Notes: a model not told the origin generated them from the letters alone. Numbered from the stretch's first letter, positions 29,486 to 41,917 are shown. The stretch is DNA of 64,000 bases from Pseudomonadota bacterium (GCA_021802545.1 JAJZRS010000012.1:1-64000); one strand, 5' to 3'. A program made the numbers and translations.

Positions 29486-31371
29486 ACTGCTGCGGCAGGT
29501 TTGGCGCTGCTTGCGCTCCCCCCGTCAGTGGGCGGGGTGGCGGGCGCTGCGGGCGGCTGGGTCGGCTTCGGCGGCCTGGGGTCCTTGCCTTCCATGATGT
29601 CATTGATCTGGTCGGCATCGATCGTTTCCCATTCGAGCAGCGCCTTGGCCATGGCTTCGACCTTGTCGGCATGCCCCTCGATCAGGCCGCGCGCCAGCTT
29701 GTACTGGGTTTCAATGATGGTGTGTATCTCGCTGTCGACTTTCTGCATGGTCGCTTCAGACAGGTTCTTGTGCGTCGTGACCGAACGTCCAAGGAAAACC
29801 TCTCCCTCATTCTCGCCGTAGACCATTGGCCCGAGCGCATCGCTCATGCCCCACTGCGTCACCATGCGGCGCGCCATGTCTGTGGCCCGCTCGATGTCGT
29901 TGCCGGCCCCTGTCGTCATCTGCTTCATGAACACTTCTTCGGCTATCCTGCCGCCCATCAGGACGGCGATATTCTTCAGGATATGGTCGCGATTCATGCT
30001 GTAGCGGTCTTCCTGGGGAAGCTGCATCGTGACGCCAAGCGCGCGCCCCCTGGGAATGATGGTGACCTTGTGCACGGGGTCCGTTCCCGGAAGCAGCTTC
30101 GCGACAATCGCATGACCGGCTTCGTGATAGGCGGTATTTTTGCGCTCCTCTTCGGGCATCACCATGGAGCGGCGCTCAGCGCCCATCATGATCTTGTCCT
30201 TGGCGCGTTCGAAATCTTCCATGTCGACGAGGCGCTTGTTGGTCCTCGCTGCAAAGAGTGCCGCCTCGTTCACCAGATTGGCAAGATCCGCGCCGGAAAA
30301 TCCGGGGGTTCCGCGTGCCAGCACAGGCGCGGACACATCGGGGGCGATCGGCACCTTTCTCATGTGCACCAGGAGGATCTGCTCGCGCCCCCTGATATCG
30401 GGTAATGGCACGACCACTTGGCGATCGAAGCGCCCCGGCCTCAAAAGCGCCGGATCGAGCACGTCGGGACGGTTGGTGGCGGCGATCACGATCACGCCGG
30501 AAGCGCCTTCGAAGCCGTCCATTTCGACAAGCAACTGGTTGAGCGTCTGCTCGCGCTCGTCATTGCCGCCGCCGAGACCTGCGCCGCGCTGCCTGCCCAC
30601 CGCATCGATTTCGTCAATGAAGACGATGCAGGGCGCATGCTTTTTCGCCTGGTCGAACATGTCGCGCACGCGCGATGCGCCCACGCCGACGAACATTTCG
30701 ACGAAGTCAGAGCCCGAGATGCTGAAAAAAGGCACTTTCGCCTCACCCGCGATCGCGCGAGCGAGCAGCGTCTTGCCCGTTCCCGGGCTGCCGACCAGCA
30801 GGACGCCGCGCGGGATTCTGCCGCCCAGCTTCTGGAACTTGGACGGATCCCTCAGGAAGTCGACCAGTTCGCTCACCTCTTCCTTGGCTTCCTCGCAGCC
30901 AGCCACATCGGCGAAGGTGATGGGATTGGAGTTCTCGTCAAGCAGCCTCGCTTTGCTCTTGCCGAAGGAAAATGCGCCGCCCTTGCCGCCCCCCTGCATC
31001 TGGCGCATGAAGAATATCCAGACGCCGATGAGGAGCAGCATCGGGAACCAGGAAACGAATATGTTCATCAGCATGGAAGGCTCTTCCTCTGGTTTTGCAT
31101 CGATCAGGACGCCGTATTTCAGCAGATCGCTGACCAGCCAGGGATCCGAAGGTGAATAGGTGACGAAACGCTTGCCGTCCGTCCTCACGCCTTTCAGAAG
31201 ATGGCCCTCGATCGTCACTTTCGCGATCTGACCCTGTTTCACCTCGCCGATAAACTGGGAATATTCCAGCTGCCCCTGGGTCGCATGACGCGCGCTGAAC
31301 TGATTGAAAACAGACATCAGCACAAGCGCAATAACGAGCCAAATGACAATGTTCTTCAGCAGACTGTTCAA
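29482..31371 (-). CDS. ftsH: ATP-dependent zinc metalloprotease FtsH
   Basis: Membrane-bound AAA+ protease that degrades regulatory and damaged membrane proteins. The 629-residue protein has two N-terminal membrane helices (about 5-22 and 98-118) flanking a periplasmic domain. It has Walker A GSPGTGKT, Walker [14 protein letters not shown], the second region of homology around [20 protein letters not shown], and the zinc site HEAGH. The C-terminal tail is proline/alanine rich. It follows rlmE by 44 bases. Confidence 0.97.
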   Translation of the reverse strand: MNSLLKNIVIWLVIALVLMSVFNQFSARHATQGQLEYSQFIGEVKQGQIAKVTIEGHLLKGVRTDGKRFVTYSPSDPWLVSDLLKYGVLIDAKPEEEPSMLMNIFVSWFPMLLLIGVWIFFMRQMQGGGKGGAFSFGKSKARLLDENSNPITFADVAGCEEAKEEVSELVDFLRDPSKFQKLGGRIPRGVLLVGSPGTGKTLLARAIAGEAKVPFFSISGSDFVEMFVGVGASRVRDMFDQAKKHAPCIVFIDEIDAVGRQRGAGLGGGNDEREQTLNQLLVEMDGFEGASGVIVIAATNRPDVLDPALLRPGRFDRQVVVPLPDIRGREQILLVHMRKVPIAPDVSAPVLARGTPGFSGADLANLVNEAALFAARTNKRLVDMEDFERAKDKIMMGAERRSMVMPEEERKNTAYHEAGHAIVAKLLPGTDPVHKVTIIPRGRALGVTMQLPQEDRYSMNRDHILKNIAVLMGGRIAEEVFMKQMTTGAGNDIERATDMARRMVTQWGMSDALGPMVYGENEGEVFLGRSVTTHKNLSEATMQKVDSEIHTIIETQYKLARGLIEGHADKVEAMAKALLEWETIDADQINDIMEGKDPRPPKPTQPPAAPATPPTDGGSASSAKPAAAV

Positions 31372-31415
31372 CTTCTCTCCTTAAATCATCCTGTTCATTC
31401 AATTCTAAACCGATT

Positions 31416-32039
31416 TCATTCAATGTGTAACGTCTTTTTTCCGAGCCCGAGCAGGTAAATTTCGCTGCTCCTGTCGCGCGAGGCTTTCGGCTTTCTGGAC
31501 ACGACCTGCCTGAAGCGGCTTTTCATCTCCTTCAGGAATTCCTCGTAGCCTTCCCCTTGAAACACTTTGACGATGAAGCTGCCATTGTTTTTCAGGTTGT
31601 TGCTGCAAAATTCCAGCGCCAGTTCGGCAAGATGCATGCTTCTTGCCTGATCGGTTACGCCCACACCGGATAAGTTGGGGGCCATATCCGAAATAACAAG
31701 ATCGATTGCATGACCTTCCAGCACTTTTTCAAGCTCAGTGAGCGCTTCGTCTTCCCTGAAGTCCCCCTGGATGAATGTCACGCCATCGATGGGGTCCATG
31801 GGCAGGATGTCGAGCGCAACCACTTTCGCACCGTATTCCAGCGCGACCTGCGACCAGCCGCCCGGCGTCGAACCCAGATCGACGACGGCCATGCCCGGCT
31901 TCAATAGCCTGTCCTTCTCGAGTATCTCCATCAGCTTGAAAGCTGCGCGAGAACGGTATCCTTCGCTCTTTGCACGCTTGACGTAAGTGTCCGTGACATG
32001 CTCTTTCATCCATGCACGGCTGGTTTTGCTGCGTTTCAT
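31416..32039 (-). CDS. rlmE: 23S rRNA 2'-O-methyltransferase RlmE (FtsJ/RrmJ)
   Basis: RlmE methylates U2552 in the peptidyl-transferase region of 23S rRNA. The 207-residue protein has the SAM-binding [16 protein letters not shown], acidic DILPM, catalytic-site SDMAPN and [15 protein letters not shown], with the K-D-K-E tetrad residues recognisable. rlmE-ftsH is a conserved pair, heat-shock controlled in E. coli. Only 27 bases separate its start from the divergent yhbY. Confidence 0.96.
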   Translation of the reverse strand: MKRSKTSRAWMKEHVTDTYVKRAKSEGYRSRAAFKLMEILEKDRLLKPGMAVVDLGSTPGGWSQVALEYGAKVVALDILPMDPIDGVTFIQGDFREDEALTELEKVLEGHAIDLVISDMAPNLSGVGVTDQARSMHLAELALEFCSNNLKNNGSFIVKVFQGEGYEEFLKEMKSRFRQVVSRKPKASRDRSSEIYLLGLGKKTLHIE

Positions 32040-32066
32040 CGGTTAAGATAGCCTATTTTGAACAAC

Positions 32067-32354
32067 ATGCTCACTCAAGAACAAAAGCGTTTCCTCGCCG
32101 GCCTCGCCCATTCCATCGACCCCGTCGTGCTGATCGGCAAGAACGGCCTGACGGATGCCGTCTTGAAGGAAACCGACGCCGCGCTGAAAAGCCACGAACT
32201 CATCAAGATCAGGGTTGCCTCGGGAGAAAAGGAAGACCGCCAGGCGATACTCGAATCCGTCTGCAAGCAGCTCACCGCCCATCCTGTCAAACTAGTCGGC
32301 AAGATTCTCGTCGTCTACAGGCGTGCCGAGAAACCCAAAATCGTTTTGCCCTAG
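32067..32354 (+). CDS. yhbY: ribosome assembly RNA-binding protein YhbY
   Basis: Small CRM-domain (CRS1-YhbY) protein linked to 50S assembly. The 95-residue product has LAHSIDPVVLIGKNGLT followed by the HELIKIRVA strand and the GKILVVYRR motif (the GxxG loop is GKNG). The ATG at 32067 aligns with the family start; a TTG nine bases upstream is the alternative. It is divergent from rlmE, another 50S-maturation gene, and convergent with the DUF4149 gene, overlapping it by four bases. Confidence 0.93.
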   Translation: MLTQEQKRFLAGLAHSIDPVVLIGKNGLTDAVLKETDAALKSHELIKIRVASGEKEDRQAILESVCKQLTAHPVKLVGKILVVYRRAEKPKIVLP

Positions 32355-32797
32355 TCTTTTCTTTTGGATGCGACGAGAAACAGGCCGAGCAGGCTCTGGA
32401 TCAGATAGAGGATGCTCGATATGCCGTGCCAGGCCCTGAATCTGTCCCTGAACACGCTCTGCATCACGTCACGAGGCAGCGCCGCTTCCTTCAGGCGCTC
32501 GATGATCGGTTGAATGCCGAAATGCCCGGCGAGCGTCAGGAGCAGCATGATAAAGACCGCCCAGAAAAATCCTTCCCTGAAAGCGGATGAGCCTGCTCGC
32601 GCAATCCGATAAATGAGCAGATAAACGCCGCAAGCCATGCCGATGTAGGCAATCGCCGTGAACATCCTGCCGGCCAGCATGCCGGCAAGCATCTTGTCGG
32701 CGAGCGCATGAAAAAGGACCGGGGCCGCCATGTAGCCCGTGACCCAGAGCCCGCCCACCCAAAGCGTGATGGCGACCTCTTGCAGCCCTCTTTTCAT
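32351..32797 (-). CDS. DUF4149-type membrane protein
   Basis: The 148-residue protein has four predicted membrane helices (about 8-28, 42-64, 72-92 and 124-142). Its opening, ITLWVGGLWVTGYMAAPVLF, with a glycine/tryptophan-rich helix, and the central helix pair match the DUF4149 group (TMEM205-like). The start overlaps the greA stop codon (TGATG), so it is the last gene of a carA-carB-greA-type transcript. Molecular role unknown. Confidence 0.8.
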   Translation of the reverse strand: MKRGLQEVAITLWVGGLWVTGYMAAPVLFHALADKMLAGMLAGRMFTAIAYIGMACGVYLLIYRIARAGSSAFREGFFWAVFIMLLLTLAGHFGIQPIIERLKEAALPRDVMQSVFRDRFRAWHGISSILYLIQSLLGLFLVASKRKD

Positions 32798-33273
32798 CAG
32801 ATGTATTTGACGTCCAGAATTTCGAGTTCGCGCACGCCGCCGGGCGCCATGACCTCAGCGACATCGCCCTCCGATTTTCCGATGAGCGCGCGCGCAATCG
32901 GCGAGCTCACCGAAATCTTGTTAAGCTTGATGTCCGCCTCGTCGTCCCCGACGATCTGGTAGGTCACGATCTCTCCCGAATCCAGGTCTTCGAGTTCGAC
33001 AGTTGCGCCAAAAACACAGCGCCCGTCCGCATCGAGCAGCGCGGGATTGATGATCTGCGCGTTGGAAAGCTTGGATTCGAGCTCGGCGATCCTGCCCTCG
33101 ATAAAGCTTTGCCTGTCTTTCGCCGCATCGTATTCGGCATTCTCCGAAAGGTCGCCGTGCGATCTCGCTTCGGCGATTGCTGCGATCACGTTGGGACGCT
33201 CGACCGTTTTCAGGCGGTGCAGTTCCGCCTTCAGCATTTCCGCCCCCGTCACCGTCAATGGAATCTTGTTCAT
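32797..33273 (-). CDS. greA: transcription elongation factor GreA
   Basis: GreA rescues backtracked RNA polymerase by stimulating transcript cleavage. The 158-residue protein has the N-terminal coiled coil with the acidic tip (HGDLSENAEYDAAKDRQ carries the catalytic acidic residues) and the C-terminal FKBP-like domain (SPIARALIGKSEGD). The length is that of E. coli GreA. It lies 14 bases after carB and overlaps the DUF4149 gene. Confidence 0.97.
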   Translation of the reverse strand: MNKIPLTVTGAEMLKAELHRLKTVERPNVIAAIAEARSHGDLSENAEYDAAKDRQSFIEGRIAELESKLSNAQIINPALLDADGRCVFGATVELEDLDSGEIVTYQIVGDDEADIKLNKISVSSPIARALIGKSEGDVAEVMAPGGVRELEILDVKYI

Positions 33274-33287
33274 ATCTCCCTCTCTTT

Positions 33288-36200
33288 TTATTTCCGATGC
33301 AGGCCCTGAACGCTGTAGGCGTTGAGTTCCTGCATGTGCTGTATGCCGACGCAGGCCGCCTTCGCTTCGGACATCGTCGTATAATAGGTCACCCTGCCAT
33401 GGAGGGCCGCGTTCCGGATCGAGTACGAATCCCTGATCGCGCCCTTCTTCTCTTCCACCGTGTTGACGATGAGATCGATTTCGCCGTTCTTGATCATGTC
33501 GACGACATGCGGGCGACCTTCTGCGACCTTGTTGACGGTCTGGACCGCAACACCGGCCGCACTGAGCTCCAGCGCAGTGCCTCGCGTGGCATAGATGCCG
33601 AACCCCAGCGATGAAAGTATGCGCGCGATCTCGACGGACTTGGGCTTGTCGACCTGCTTCACGCTGATGAACGCATTGCCCGACTGGGGCAGCTTGACGC
33701 CTGCCGCGAGCTGGGACTTGAAGAAGGCCTCGGGAAAGCTCCTTCCCACGCCCATGACTTCTCCGGTGGATTTCATCTCAGGCCCGAGCAGCGTATCCAC
33801 CCCTGGGAACTTGATGAAGGGAAACACAGCTTCCTTCACGGAATAATGCTCGGGGATCACTTCCTCCTTGACGCCCTGTTCGTCCAGGCTCTTTCCGGCC
33901 ATGGCGCGCGCAGCAATCATGGCAAGCGGCAGGCCGGTCGCCTTCGAGACGAAAGGCACGGTGCGCGAGGCCCTCGGATTCACTTCCAGCACGTACACGT
34001 CATCACCCTGAATCGCGAACTGGATGTTCATGAGCCCCACCACATCGAGCGCGCGGGCAAGCAGCAGCGTCTGCCGCCTCAGCTCGTCCTGGATCGATTG
34101 CGAGAGCGAGAACGGCGGGAGCGAGCAGGCCGAATCGCCCGAATGCACGCCCGCTTCCTCGATATGCTCCATGATGCCGCCTATCATCACCCGCTTCCCG
34201 TCGCAGACCGCATCCACGTCGACTTCGAGCGCATCGTTCAGGAAGCGGTCGAGCAGCACAGGGGAATCGTTCGAGACGCTCACCGCCTCCTTCATGTAGC
34301 GCTTGAGATCCTCCTGCCTGTGGATGATGCGCATCGCGCGGCCGCCGAGCACATAGCTCGGCCTTACCACAAGCGGATAGCCGATCTCTTCAGCGAGCCT
34401 CAAGGCATCTTCTTCCGTCCTTGCGGTACGGTTGGGCGGCTGCCTGAGCTTCAATTCGTCGATCATCTTCTGGAAGCGCTCGCGATCTTCTGCGCAATCG
34501 ATCATGTCCGGACTCGTGCCAATGACGGGCACGCCGTTCGCGGCCAGATCGTCGGCAAGCTTCAGGGGCGTCTGCCCGCCAAACTGGACGATGACCCCGA
34601 CGGGTTTCTCGATGGCCACGATCTCGAGGACGTCCTCCAGTGTCAGCGGCTCGAAATAAAGCCTGTCCGACATGTCATAGTCGGTCGAGACGGTCTCCGG
34701 ATTGCAGTTCACCATGATCGTCTCGTACCCGTCCGCACGCATGGCGAGCGCTGCATGCACGCAGCAGTAGTCGAATTCGATGCCCTGCCCGATGCGGTTC
34801 GGTCCCCCGCCCAGCACCATGATCTTTTGCCTGTCAGAGGGCCTCGATTCGCATTCCTCTTCGTAAGTCGAATAGAGGTAGGCCGTCTTGGTGTCGAATT
34901 CGCCCGCGCAGGTGTCGACCCGCTTGTAGACCGGGTGAAGATTCAATTCCCAGCGCTTTGCCCTCACATCGCCCTGGCTGCAGGCGAGGAGCTTCGCGAG
35001 CCGCCTGTCGGAAAAACCGCTGCGTTTGAGCTTCCTCAGTTCTCCATAGCCCAGATCGGAAAGCGCCTTTCCTTTCAGATTATTTTCCTGATTCACCAGG
35101 TCCTCGATCTGTGCAAGAAACCATGGATCGATGTCGGAGAGCTTCCTGATCTCTTCGAATTCGAATTTCGCCCTGAAGGCGTCTGCAACGTACCAGATCC
35201 GTTCCGGGCCCGGGTCGCCGAGTTCGGCTTCGATCTCGTCGACGTCCAGGGTCAGCTCGTCCAGGCCGTCCTTGCCCGTCTCCAGGCCCCTGAGCGCCTT
35301 CTGGAAGGATTCCTGGAAGGTCCGGCCCATCGCCATCACCTCCCCCACGGACTTCATCTGCGTGGTGAGCCTGTCGTTCGCCTGGGGAAACTTCTCGAAG
35401 GCGAATCTGGGAATCTTGGTCACGACATAGTCGATGGAAGGCTCGAAGGAAACGGGGGTGGCGCCGCCCGTGATCTCGTTCCTCAGTTCGTCGAGCGTAT
35501 AGCCCACGGCGAGCTTGGCCGCCACCTTGGCGATCGGAAAACCCGTCGCCTTGGATGCCAGGGCTGACGAGCGCGAAACCCTCGGGTTCATTTCGATCAC
35601 CAGCATCTGGCCGTTCTTCGGGTTCACCGCAAACTGAACGTTCGAGCCCCCCGTGTCGACGCCGATCTCGCGCAGCACGGCAATCGAGGCGTCGCGCATG
35701 ATCTGGTATTCCTTGTCGGTGAGCGTCTGGGAAGGCGCGACCGTGATCGAATCTCCGGTGTGCACGCCCATGGGATCCAGGTTTTCGATCGAGCAGATGA
35801 TGATGCAGTTGTCGTGCCTGTCGCGGACAACCTCCATTTCGTATTCTTTCCAGCCGATCACCGATTCCTCGATGAGGAGTTCGCGCGTAGGCGATGCATC
35901 CAGTCCGGATTCGCAGATCGCGACGAATTCGTCCCGGTTGTAGGCGATGCCGCCGCCGCTTCCGCCCATGGTGAAGGAAGGTCGGATGATGACCGGGTAG
36001 CCGATGGAAGCCTGCACCTGAAGCGCTTCTTCCAGGCTGTGCGCAATCATGGATCGGGCGCTTGCCAGGCCGATTTTCGTCATCGCGGCCTTGAATTTCT
36101 CCCTGTCCTCGGCCTTGTCGATGGCTTCCCGCGTCGCACCGATCATCTCGACGCCGTGCTTTTCCAATACGCCGTGCTTGGCGAGATCGAGCGCGCAGTT

Positions 36201-36488
36201 GAGCGCGGTCTGTCCGCCCATGGTGGGAAGCAATGCATCCGGCTTTTCGATCTCGATGATCTTCTCCACCATCTGCCAGGTGATCGGCTCGATGTAGGTG
36301 GCGTCCGCCATTTCCGGATCGGTCATGATCGTCGCCGGGTTCGAATTGACCAGGATGACGCGATAGCCTTCCTCGCGCAGCGCCCTGCAGGCCTGCGCCC
36401 CTGAATAGTCGAATTCGCAGGCCTGGCCGATCACGATGGGACCAGAGCCGATGATCAATATGCTGTTTATGTCCGTGCGTTTCGGCAT
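33288..36488 (-). CDS. carB: carbamoyl-phosphate synthase large chain
   Basis: CarB makes carbamoyl phosphate from bicarbonate, ATP and ammonia delivered by CarA, feeding arginine and pyrimidine synthesis. The 1066-residue protein has two ATP-grasp halves with typical segments [20 protein letters not shown] and [16 protein letters not shown] opening each half. Both have phosphate loops ([25 protein letters not shown]). A C-terminal MGS-type allosteric domain lies at about 940-1066. It begins one base after carA; no intervening gene separates carA and carB. Confidence 0.98.
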   Translation of the reverse strand: MPKRTDINSILIIGSGPIVIGQACEFDYSGAQACRALREEGYRVILVNSNPATIMTDPEMADATYIEPITWQMVEKIIEIEKPDALLPTMGGQTALNCALDLAKHGVLEKHGVEMIGATREAIDKAEDREKFKAAMTKIGLASARSMIAHSLEEALQVQASIGYPVIIRPSFTMGGSGGGIAYNRDEFVAICESGLDASPTRELLIEESVIGWKEYEMEVVRDRHDNCIIICSIENLDPMGVHTGDSITVAPSQTLTDKEYQIMRDASIAVLREIGVDTGGSNVQFAVNPKNGQMLVIEMNPRVSRSSALASKATGFPIAKVAAKLAVGYTLDELRNEITGGATPVSFEPSIDYVVTKIPRFAFEKFPQANDRLTTQMKSVGEVMAMGRTFQESFQKALRGLETGKDGLDELTLDVDEIEAELGDPGPERIWYVADAFRAKFEFEEIRKLSDIDPWFLAQIEDLVNQENNLKGKALSDLGYGELRKLKRSGFSDRRLAKLLACSQGDVRAKRWELNLHPVYKRVDTCAGEFDTKTAYLYSTYEEECESRPSDRQKIMVLGGGPNRIGQGIEFDYCCVHAALAMRADGYETIMVNCNPETVSTDYDMSDRLYFEPLTLEDVLEIVAIEKPVGVIVQFGGQTPLKLADDLAANGVPVIGTSPDMIDCAEDRERFQKMIDELKLRQPPNRTARTEEDALRLAEEIGYPLVVRPSYVLGGRAMRIIHRQEDLKRYMKEAVSVSNDSPVLLDRFLNDALEVDVDAVCDGKRVMIGGIMEHIEEAGVHSGDSACSLPPFSLSQSIQDELRRQTLLLARALDVVGLMNIQFAIQGDDVYVLEVNPRASRTVPFVSKATGLPLAMIAARAMAGKSLDEQGVKEEVIPEHYSVKEAVFPFIKFPGVDTLLGPEMKSTGEVMGVGRSFPEAFFKSQLAAGVKLPQSGNAFISVKQVDKPKSVEIARILSSLGFGIYATRGTALELSAAGVAVQTVNKVAEGRPHVVDMIKNGEIDLIVNTVEEKKGAIRDSYSIRNAALHGRVTYYTTMSEAKAACVGIQHMQELNAYSVQGLHRK

Positions 36489-36489
36489 G

Positions 36490-37617
36490 TCAGACTTTCG
36501 AACCTTCCATCATTGAAACGAATCTGTCGAAAAGATAATCGACGTCCCTGGGACCCGGGCTCGCTTCCGGATGCCCCTGGAAGCAGAAAGCCGGCCTGTC
36601 CTGCAAGGCAAACCCCTGAAGGCTGCCGTCGAAAAGGGAAACATGGGTGACTTTGGCATGCCCGGGCAGTGAGGCCGCGTCGACCGCGAAGCCGTGGTTC
36701 TGGCTTGAAATCACCACCTTGCCCGAATCCAGGTCCTGGACGGGATGGTTCGCGCCGTGATGCCCGAATTTCATCTTGAGCGTCTTCGCGCCGACAGCGA
36801 GCGCGAGAAGCTGATGCCCGAGGCAGATGCCGAAGAGCGGAATCTTGTGTTCGAGCAATTCCCGGATCGCCGAGATCGCATAGTCGCAAGGCTCAGGATC
36901 TCCCGGGCCGTTGGAAAGGAATATGCCGTCCGGCTTCAATGCCAGCACGTCCCCGGCGGACGCCTTGGCCGGCAGAACGGTCACGTTGCAGCCGCGGGCA
37001 GCCAGCATCCTCAAGATGTTGCGCTTGATGCCGTAATCGAAGGCCACCACATGATGTTTCGGATTTCCAAGCTTTCCGTAGCCGGAATCCAGCGCCCATT
37101 CGGATTCTTCCCAGACATAGGGCGCATCGCAGCTCACGGTCTGAGCGAGATCCATGCCTGCAAGCCCGGGGAATGCTCGCGCAAGTTCGATTGCCCTGGC
37201 TTCGTCGATGTCTCCCGCCATGATGCAGCCGCCCTGCGCCCCCTTTTCCCTGAGGATGCGGGTGAGCTTCCTGGTGTCGATGTCGGATATCGCGACGATG
37301 CCGTTCTTTTCAAGGTATTCGGAAAGTCCGGCGCTCTCCCGCCAATTGGACGAGGCGAGCGGAAGATCGCGGATCACGAGGCCGCTCGCATAAATCCGCC
37401 CGGACTCGACGTCTTCGATGTTGATGCCGGTATTGCCGATATGGGGATAGGTCAGCGTGACGATCTGTTGGCAGTAGGATGGGTCGGTGAGGATTTCCTG
37501 GTATCCCGTCATCGACGTATTGAAGACAACCTCACCGGTACTCGCGCCTTGCGCCCCGATGGATCTGCCGCGAAAGATCGTGCCATCTGCGAGCGCAAGA
37601 ATTGCAGTCTGTGGCAC
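36490..37617 (-). CDS. carA: carbamoyl-phosphate synthase small chain
   Basis: CarA hydrolyses glutamine and channels ammonia to CarB. The 375-residue protein has the N-terminal CPSase domain ([17 protein letters not shown]) and a class I amidotransferase domain with the catalytic cysteine in [13 protein letters not shown] and the His-Glu pair in [11 protein letters not shown]. The start is GTG at 37617, 7 bases after AGGAG; no ATG fits. Its leader contains a 16-base palindrome and its promoter appears to overlap the end of dapB. Confidence 0.97.
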   Translation of the reverse strand: MPQTAILALADGTIFRGRSIGAQGASTGEVVFNTSMTGYQEILTDPSYCQQIVTLTYPHIGNTGINIEDVESGRIYASGLVIRDLPLASSNWRESAGLSEYLEKNGIVAISDIDTRKLTRILREKGAQGGCIMAGDIDEARAIELARAFPGLAGMDLAQTVSCDAPYVWEESEWALDSGYGKLGNPKHHVVAFDYGIKRNILRMLAARGCNVTVLPAKASAGDVLALKPDGIFLSNGPGDPEPCDYAISAIRELLEHKIPLFGICLGHQLLALAVGAKTLKMKFGHHGANHPVQDLDSGKVVISSQNHGFAVDAASLPGHAKVTHVSLFDGSLQGFALQDRPAFCFQGHPEASPGPRDVDYLFDRFVSMMEGSKV

Positions 37618-37652
37618 TTGAGACTCCTAGGATGCGGATGTTCGATGGAATG

Positions 37653-37668
37653 TCGGGTTATAACCCGA
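37653..37668 (-). promoter_or_regulatory. 16-bp perfect palindrome in the carA leader
   Basis: TCGGGTTATAACCCGA is perfectly self-complementary and lies about 9 to 24 bases downstream of the predicted carAB transcription start, 36 bases before the GTG start codon. The position suits an operator that blocks promoter clearance, or an RNA hairpin in the leader. I do not recognise the site as ArgR, PyrR or PurR. Confidence 0.5.
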
Positions 37669-37683
37669 ACCGTATGAAGGATT

Positions 37684-38883
<1,200 letters not shown>

Positions 38884-38947
38884 AACTGTTTCAATGGGCT
38901 CTGAAACGCTATATCATACAGTAAAACCCAACCCGATATAAGGCATC

Positions 38948-39373
38948 ATGAGCAACGCGAACGATCTAAAGAACATCGGCCTCAAGGCAACCCTTCCCCG
39001 CATCAAGATCCTTGATCTGTTCGAAAACAACCCCGCCCACCATCTCACAGCCGAGGACGTCTACAAGCTCCTGATCAACGAAGGCATGGATACGGGTCTT
39101 GCCACGGTCTACCGTGTGCTGACGCAATTCGAGCAGGCAGGACTTCTGGTCCGCCACCATTTCGAAGGCGGCAAGGCAGTTTACGAGCTCAACAAGGGCG
39201 GCCATCACGACCATATCGTCTGCCTGCAATGCGGCAGGGTGGAAGAATTCTACGACCAGGAAATCGAACGCAGGCAGTCCAAGATTGCGAAGGAGATGGG
39301 ATTCGTGATCACTGACCATTCCCTCTATCTTTACGCCGACTGCATCAAGCCGAACTGCCCCTACAAGACCTGA
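38948..39373 (+). CDS. fur: ferric uptake regulator Fur
   Basis: Fur is the iron-responsive repressor of uptake genes. The 141-residue protein has the winged helix (about 10-85, HLTAEDVYKLL and LATVYRVLTQFEQAG) and the metal-binding region with GGHHDHIVCLQCGRVEEF, a CxxC zinc site. A second pair, C-x4-C, is in the tail (CIKPNC). Its 3' end overlaps convergent recN by 13 bases. I saw no clear Fur box in the 64-base gap to bamE. Confidence 0.97.
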   Translation: MSNANDLKNIGLKATLPRIKILDLFENNPAHHLTAEDVYKLLINEGMDTGLATVYRVLTQFEQAGLLVRHHFEGGKAVYELNKGGHHDHIVCLQCGRVEEFYDQEIERRQSKIAKEMGFVITDHSLYLYADCIKPNCPYKT

Positions 39374-41013
39374 TCGCCCAGCATTTCCCTGGCGTGCCTG
39401 CGCGTCGTCTCGGTGATCTCGAGACCGCCGAGCATCCTCGCGATCTCCTCGATCCTGCCTTCTCCTTCGATGCGCAGAACGCGGCTTCTGCCCCCCTCCT
39501 TCATGACCGAGAACTGGCAGCTTGCCAGGGAGGCCACCTGGGGAAGATGCGTGACGCAAAGCACCTGCCTGCTCTCGCCCAGCTCGGCAAGCAGCCTGCC
39601 CACGATTTCCGCGACTTTCCCGCCTATCCCCACGTCCACCTCGTCAAAAATCAATGTCGGCACTTTCTGAGCGCGGCTTCCCAACACCTGAATGGCGAGA
39701 CTGATGCGCGAAAGCTCGCCGCCGGATGCAATCTTCGCGAGCGGCTTCAAAGGCATGCCCGGGTTCGCCGTGACATGAAATTCGACCTTTTCCATGCCGT
39801 GCGCATCGCCCTCATCAAGGGATTCAAGCCGCACTTCGAAAGCGCCGCCCGTCATGGACAGCAGCTGCATCGATTCAGTCACCCCGTGCGAGAGTTTTTC
39901 GGCCATGCCCCGTCTTTCCGCGCTCAGCATGGTTGCCAATTCGACGTAATGCTTTCTCGCCGCCTCTTCCTTTTCGAGGAGCGCCTTGATGTCCCCCGAG
40001 TCTTCCAGCGCAGCGAGCTTCGATCTCGCCGACTCAAGCAGGGCTGCCAGCTCTGCAGGCTGAACGCGGTACTTTCTGGACAGGGTATGCACTGCGTCGA
40101 TCCTGGCTTCCAGTTCCACCAGCCTTTCCGGATCGAGATCGAGCCTGTCCGCATAGCGGCGCAGCGCATGGGAAGCCTCCTCCACCTGGATTTGAGCCGC
40201 TTCGATGTAGGGTCTGAAGGCGGCGATTTCCGGGTCGAACGATTCCACTGAGGAAAGCTTCGAGTCGACGGAGGCGAGCCTTGAAGAACAGGAGTCTTCC
40301 GATTCGGAGAGGATATCGAGCGCGTACCGTGCGCCCTCGATCAGGCTGACGGCATGGGAAAGCCTGCCGTGCTCGCGCAGCGCCTCCTCCCATTCATCCG
40401 GATCGAATGCGAGACGGGAAAGCTCGTTCACCTGCCAGGATAGCGCCTCCCTTTGCGCATCGATCTCTTCCCTGTTCGCTTCGAGCGCCATCCTGCTCTT
40501 TTTCAGCGAAGACCACGCTTTGTGTGCCCCGGCAACGTCCAAGGCAAGCTTTTCGGCACCTGCCAGCGCATCCAGCATCTCGCGCTGCATGGGGGGCTTC
40601 ACCAGTGACTGGTGCGCATGCTGTCCATGGATGTCGACCAGATGTTCTCCCGACTCTCGCAGCTGCTGCAAGGTGACGCTCTTGCCGTTGACGTAGGCTC
40701 GGGTGCGCCCCGAAACATCGATGATGCGCCTCAGAAGGCAAACCCCTTCGTCGCCTTCCAGATCCGCATCGATGAGCCAAGCCGAGAATCCAGGCACGGC
40801 ATCGGTCGCGAACTCTGCGCTCACTTCCGCGCGCTCCGCCCCAGCCCTCACGATGCCTGCATCCGCACGCTCGCCCAGAACGAAGGCAAGCGCATCGACG
40901 AGTATCGACTTTCCTGCGCCGGTTTCCCCAGTGAATACGGAGAAGCCCGGATCGAAATCGATTTCCACTTTTTCCGCGATGGCGAAATCACGTACCGACA
41001 GATGGACAAGCAT
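39361..41013 (-). CDS. recN: DNA repair protein RecN
   Basis: RecN is an SMC-like ATPase recruited to double-strand breaks. The 550-residue protein has Walker A (GETGAGKSIL) near the N-terminus, a long central coiled coil (about 150-370), and the C-terminal signature and Walker B region (IASGGELSRISLAIQVL and LIFDEVDVGIGG). It starts within the nadK stop codon, reproducing the familiar nadK-recN pair. No LexA-type box was recognised upstream of nadK. Confidence 0.97.
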   Translation of the reverse strand: MLVHLSVRDFAIAEKVEIDFDPGFSVFTGETGAGKSILVDALAFVLGERADAGIVRAGAERAEVSAEFATDAVPGFSAWLIDADLEGDEGVCLLRRIIDVSGRTRAYVNGKSVTLQQLRESGEHLVDIHGQHAHQSLVKPPMQREMLDALAGAEKLALDVAGAHKAWSSLKKSRMALEANREEIDAQREALSWQVNELSRLAFDPDEWEEALREHGRLSHAVSLIEGARYALDILSESEDSCSSRLASVDSKLSSVESFDPEIAAFRPYIEAAQIQVEEASHALRRYADRLDLDPERLVELEARIDAVHTLSRKYRVQPAELAALLESARSKLAALEDSGDIKALLEKEEAARKHYVELATMLSAERRGMAEKLSHGVTESMQLLSMTGGAFEVRLESLDEGDAHGMEKVEFHVTANPGMPLKPLAKIASGGELSRISLAIQVLGSRAQKVPTLIFDEVDVGIGGKVAEIVGRLLAELGESRQVLCVTHLPQVASLASCQFSVMKEGGRSRVLRIEGEGRIEEIARMLGGLEITETTRRHAREMLGDQVL

Positions 41014-41885
41014 CAGAAACTCTCGCTCCAGTGAAGCTTTTCGCGCAAGGTATGGAAATAGTTGTGGCCATGGGGATGGAGCAGTCTGATCATTTTTTCA
41101 TAGCGGCGCACGAAGACGCAGTCCCCTTCCTTCAGGTCGAAATGGGAATGGCTGTCGAAATGCACCATGGAATCTCCGCTCTTCTTCATGATGATCTCGA
41201 TGAGCGAATCTCCGCCGATCACGATGGGCCTGTTGCTCAAGGTATGCGGATTGACAGGCACCATCGCGATCATGGGAAGCCCTGGATAGAGGATGGGGCC
41301 GCCCGAAGACAGCGCATAGGCGGTCGAACCCGTCGGCGTCGCGACGATCAATCCATCCGATCTTTGCGTATAGACGAAAAGGCCGTTGATCCTGACCTCG
41401 AATTCGATCATGCTGCCCGTGTTGCCCCTGTGGACGACGACGTCGTTGAAGGCCAGTCCCTGGAACAGCTTCTCTTCCCCTCTCATCATCCATGCTTCCA
41501 GGAGCATCCTGTTTTCCGTGACATATTTTCCCTCGAGCATGGCACCGATGGTGTCCAGCATGGAGTCGATCGATATGTCGGTCAGAAAGCCCAGCCTGCC
41601 CTGGTTCACGCCGACCAGCGCGACCCCGTACGGCGCCAGCGTCCTCGCGATGTTGAGCATGGTGCCGTCCCCGCCGAGCACGATGGCAAGACCGGCCATC
41701 CTGCCGATTTCTTCCAGGCTGTGGGCGGGAAAATCGCTCCCTTCGACATTGCCCGCGGTGAGTTTGTCCTGGATGACTGTGACCCCGCGGCTTTCCAGGA
41801 ATTTGCCTAGGCGTATCAAGGGCTCCGCGATCTCGGGACTCTTGTATTTGCCGATGAGCGCGACGGTTTTGAAGAGAGTGTCCAT
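41013..41885 (-). CDS. nadK: NAD kinase
   Basis: NadK phosphorylates NAD to NADP. The 290-residue protein has the conserved GGDGTML motif (in VLGGDGTMLNIAR), the second motif GSTAYALSSGGPI with the catalytic region, and a C-terminal beta-sandwich. The ATG at 41885 (MDTLFKTVALIGKY) gives the family-typical length. The frame extends 12 codons further upstream without conservation. hrcA, often adjacent in betaproteobacteria, is here about 39 kb away. Confidence 0.96.
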   Translation of the reverse strand: MDTLFKTVALIGKYKSPEIAEPLIRLGKFLESRGVTVIQDKLTAGNVEGSDFPAHSLEEIGRMAGLAIVLGGDGTMLNIARTLAPYGVALVGVNQGRLGFLTDISIDSMLDTIGAMLEGKYVTENRMLLEAWMMRGEEKLFQGLAFNDVVVHRGNTGSMIEFEVRINGLFVYTQRSDGLIVATPTGSTAYALSSGGPILYPGLPMIAMVPVNPHTLSNRPIVIGGDSLIEIIMKKSGDSMVHFDSHSHFDLKEGDCVFVRRYEKMIRLLHPHGHNYFHTLREKLHWSESF

Positions 41886-41917
41886 GGGTGCGATTAAACC
41901 ATGCGGCAGGGACAATT

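Noticed and set aside
33846-35567. Plus-strand frame of more than 570 codons opposite carB
   Set aside because: It lies wholly within carB, has no recognised motifs or sensible start, and is a shadow frame.
38884-38947. Fur box and sigma70 promoter in the bamE-fur gap
   Set aside because: AT-rich hexamers are present but no pair with proper spacing or a 19-base Fur box could be defended.
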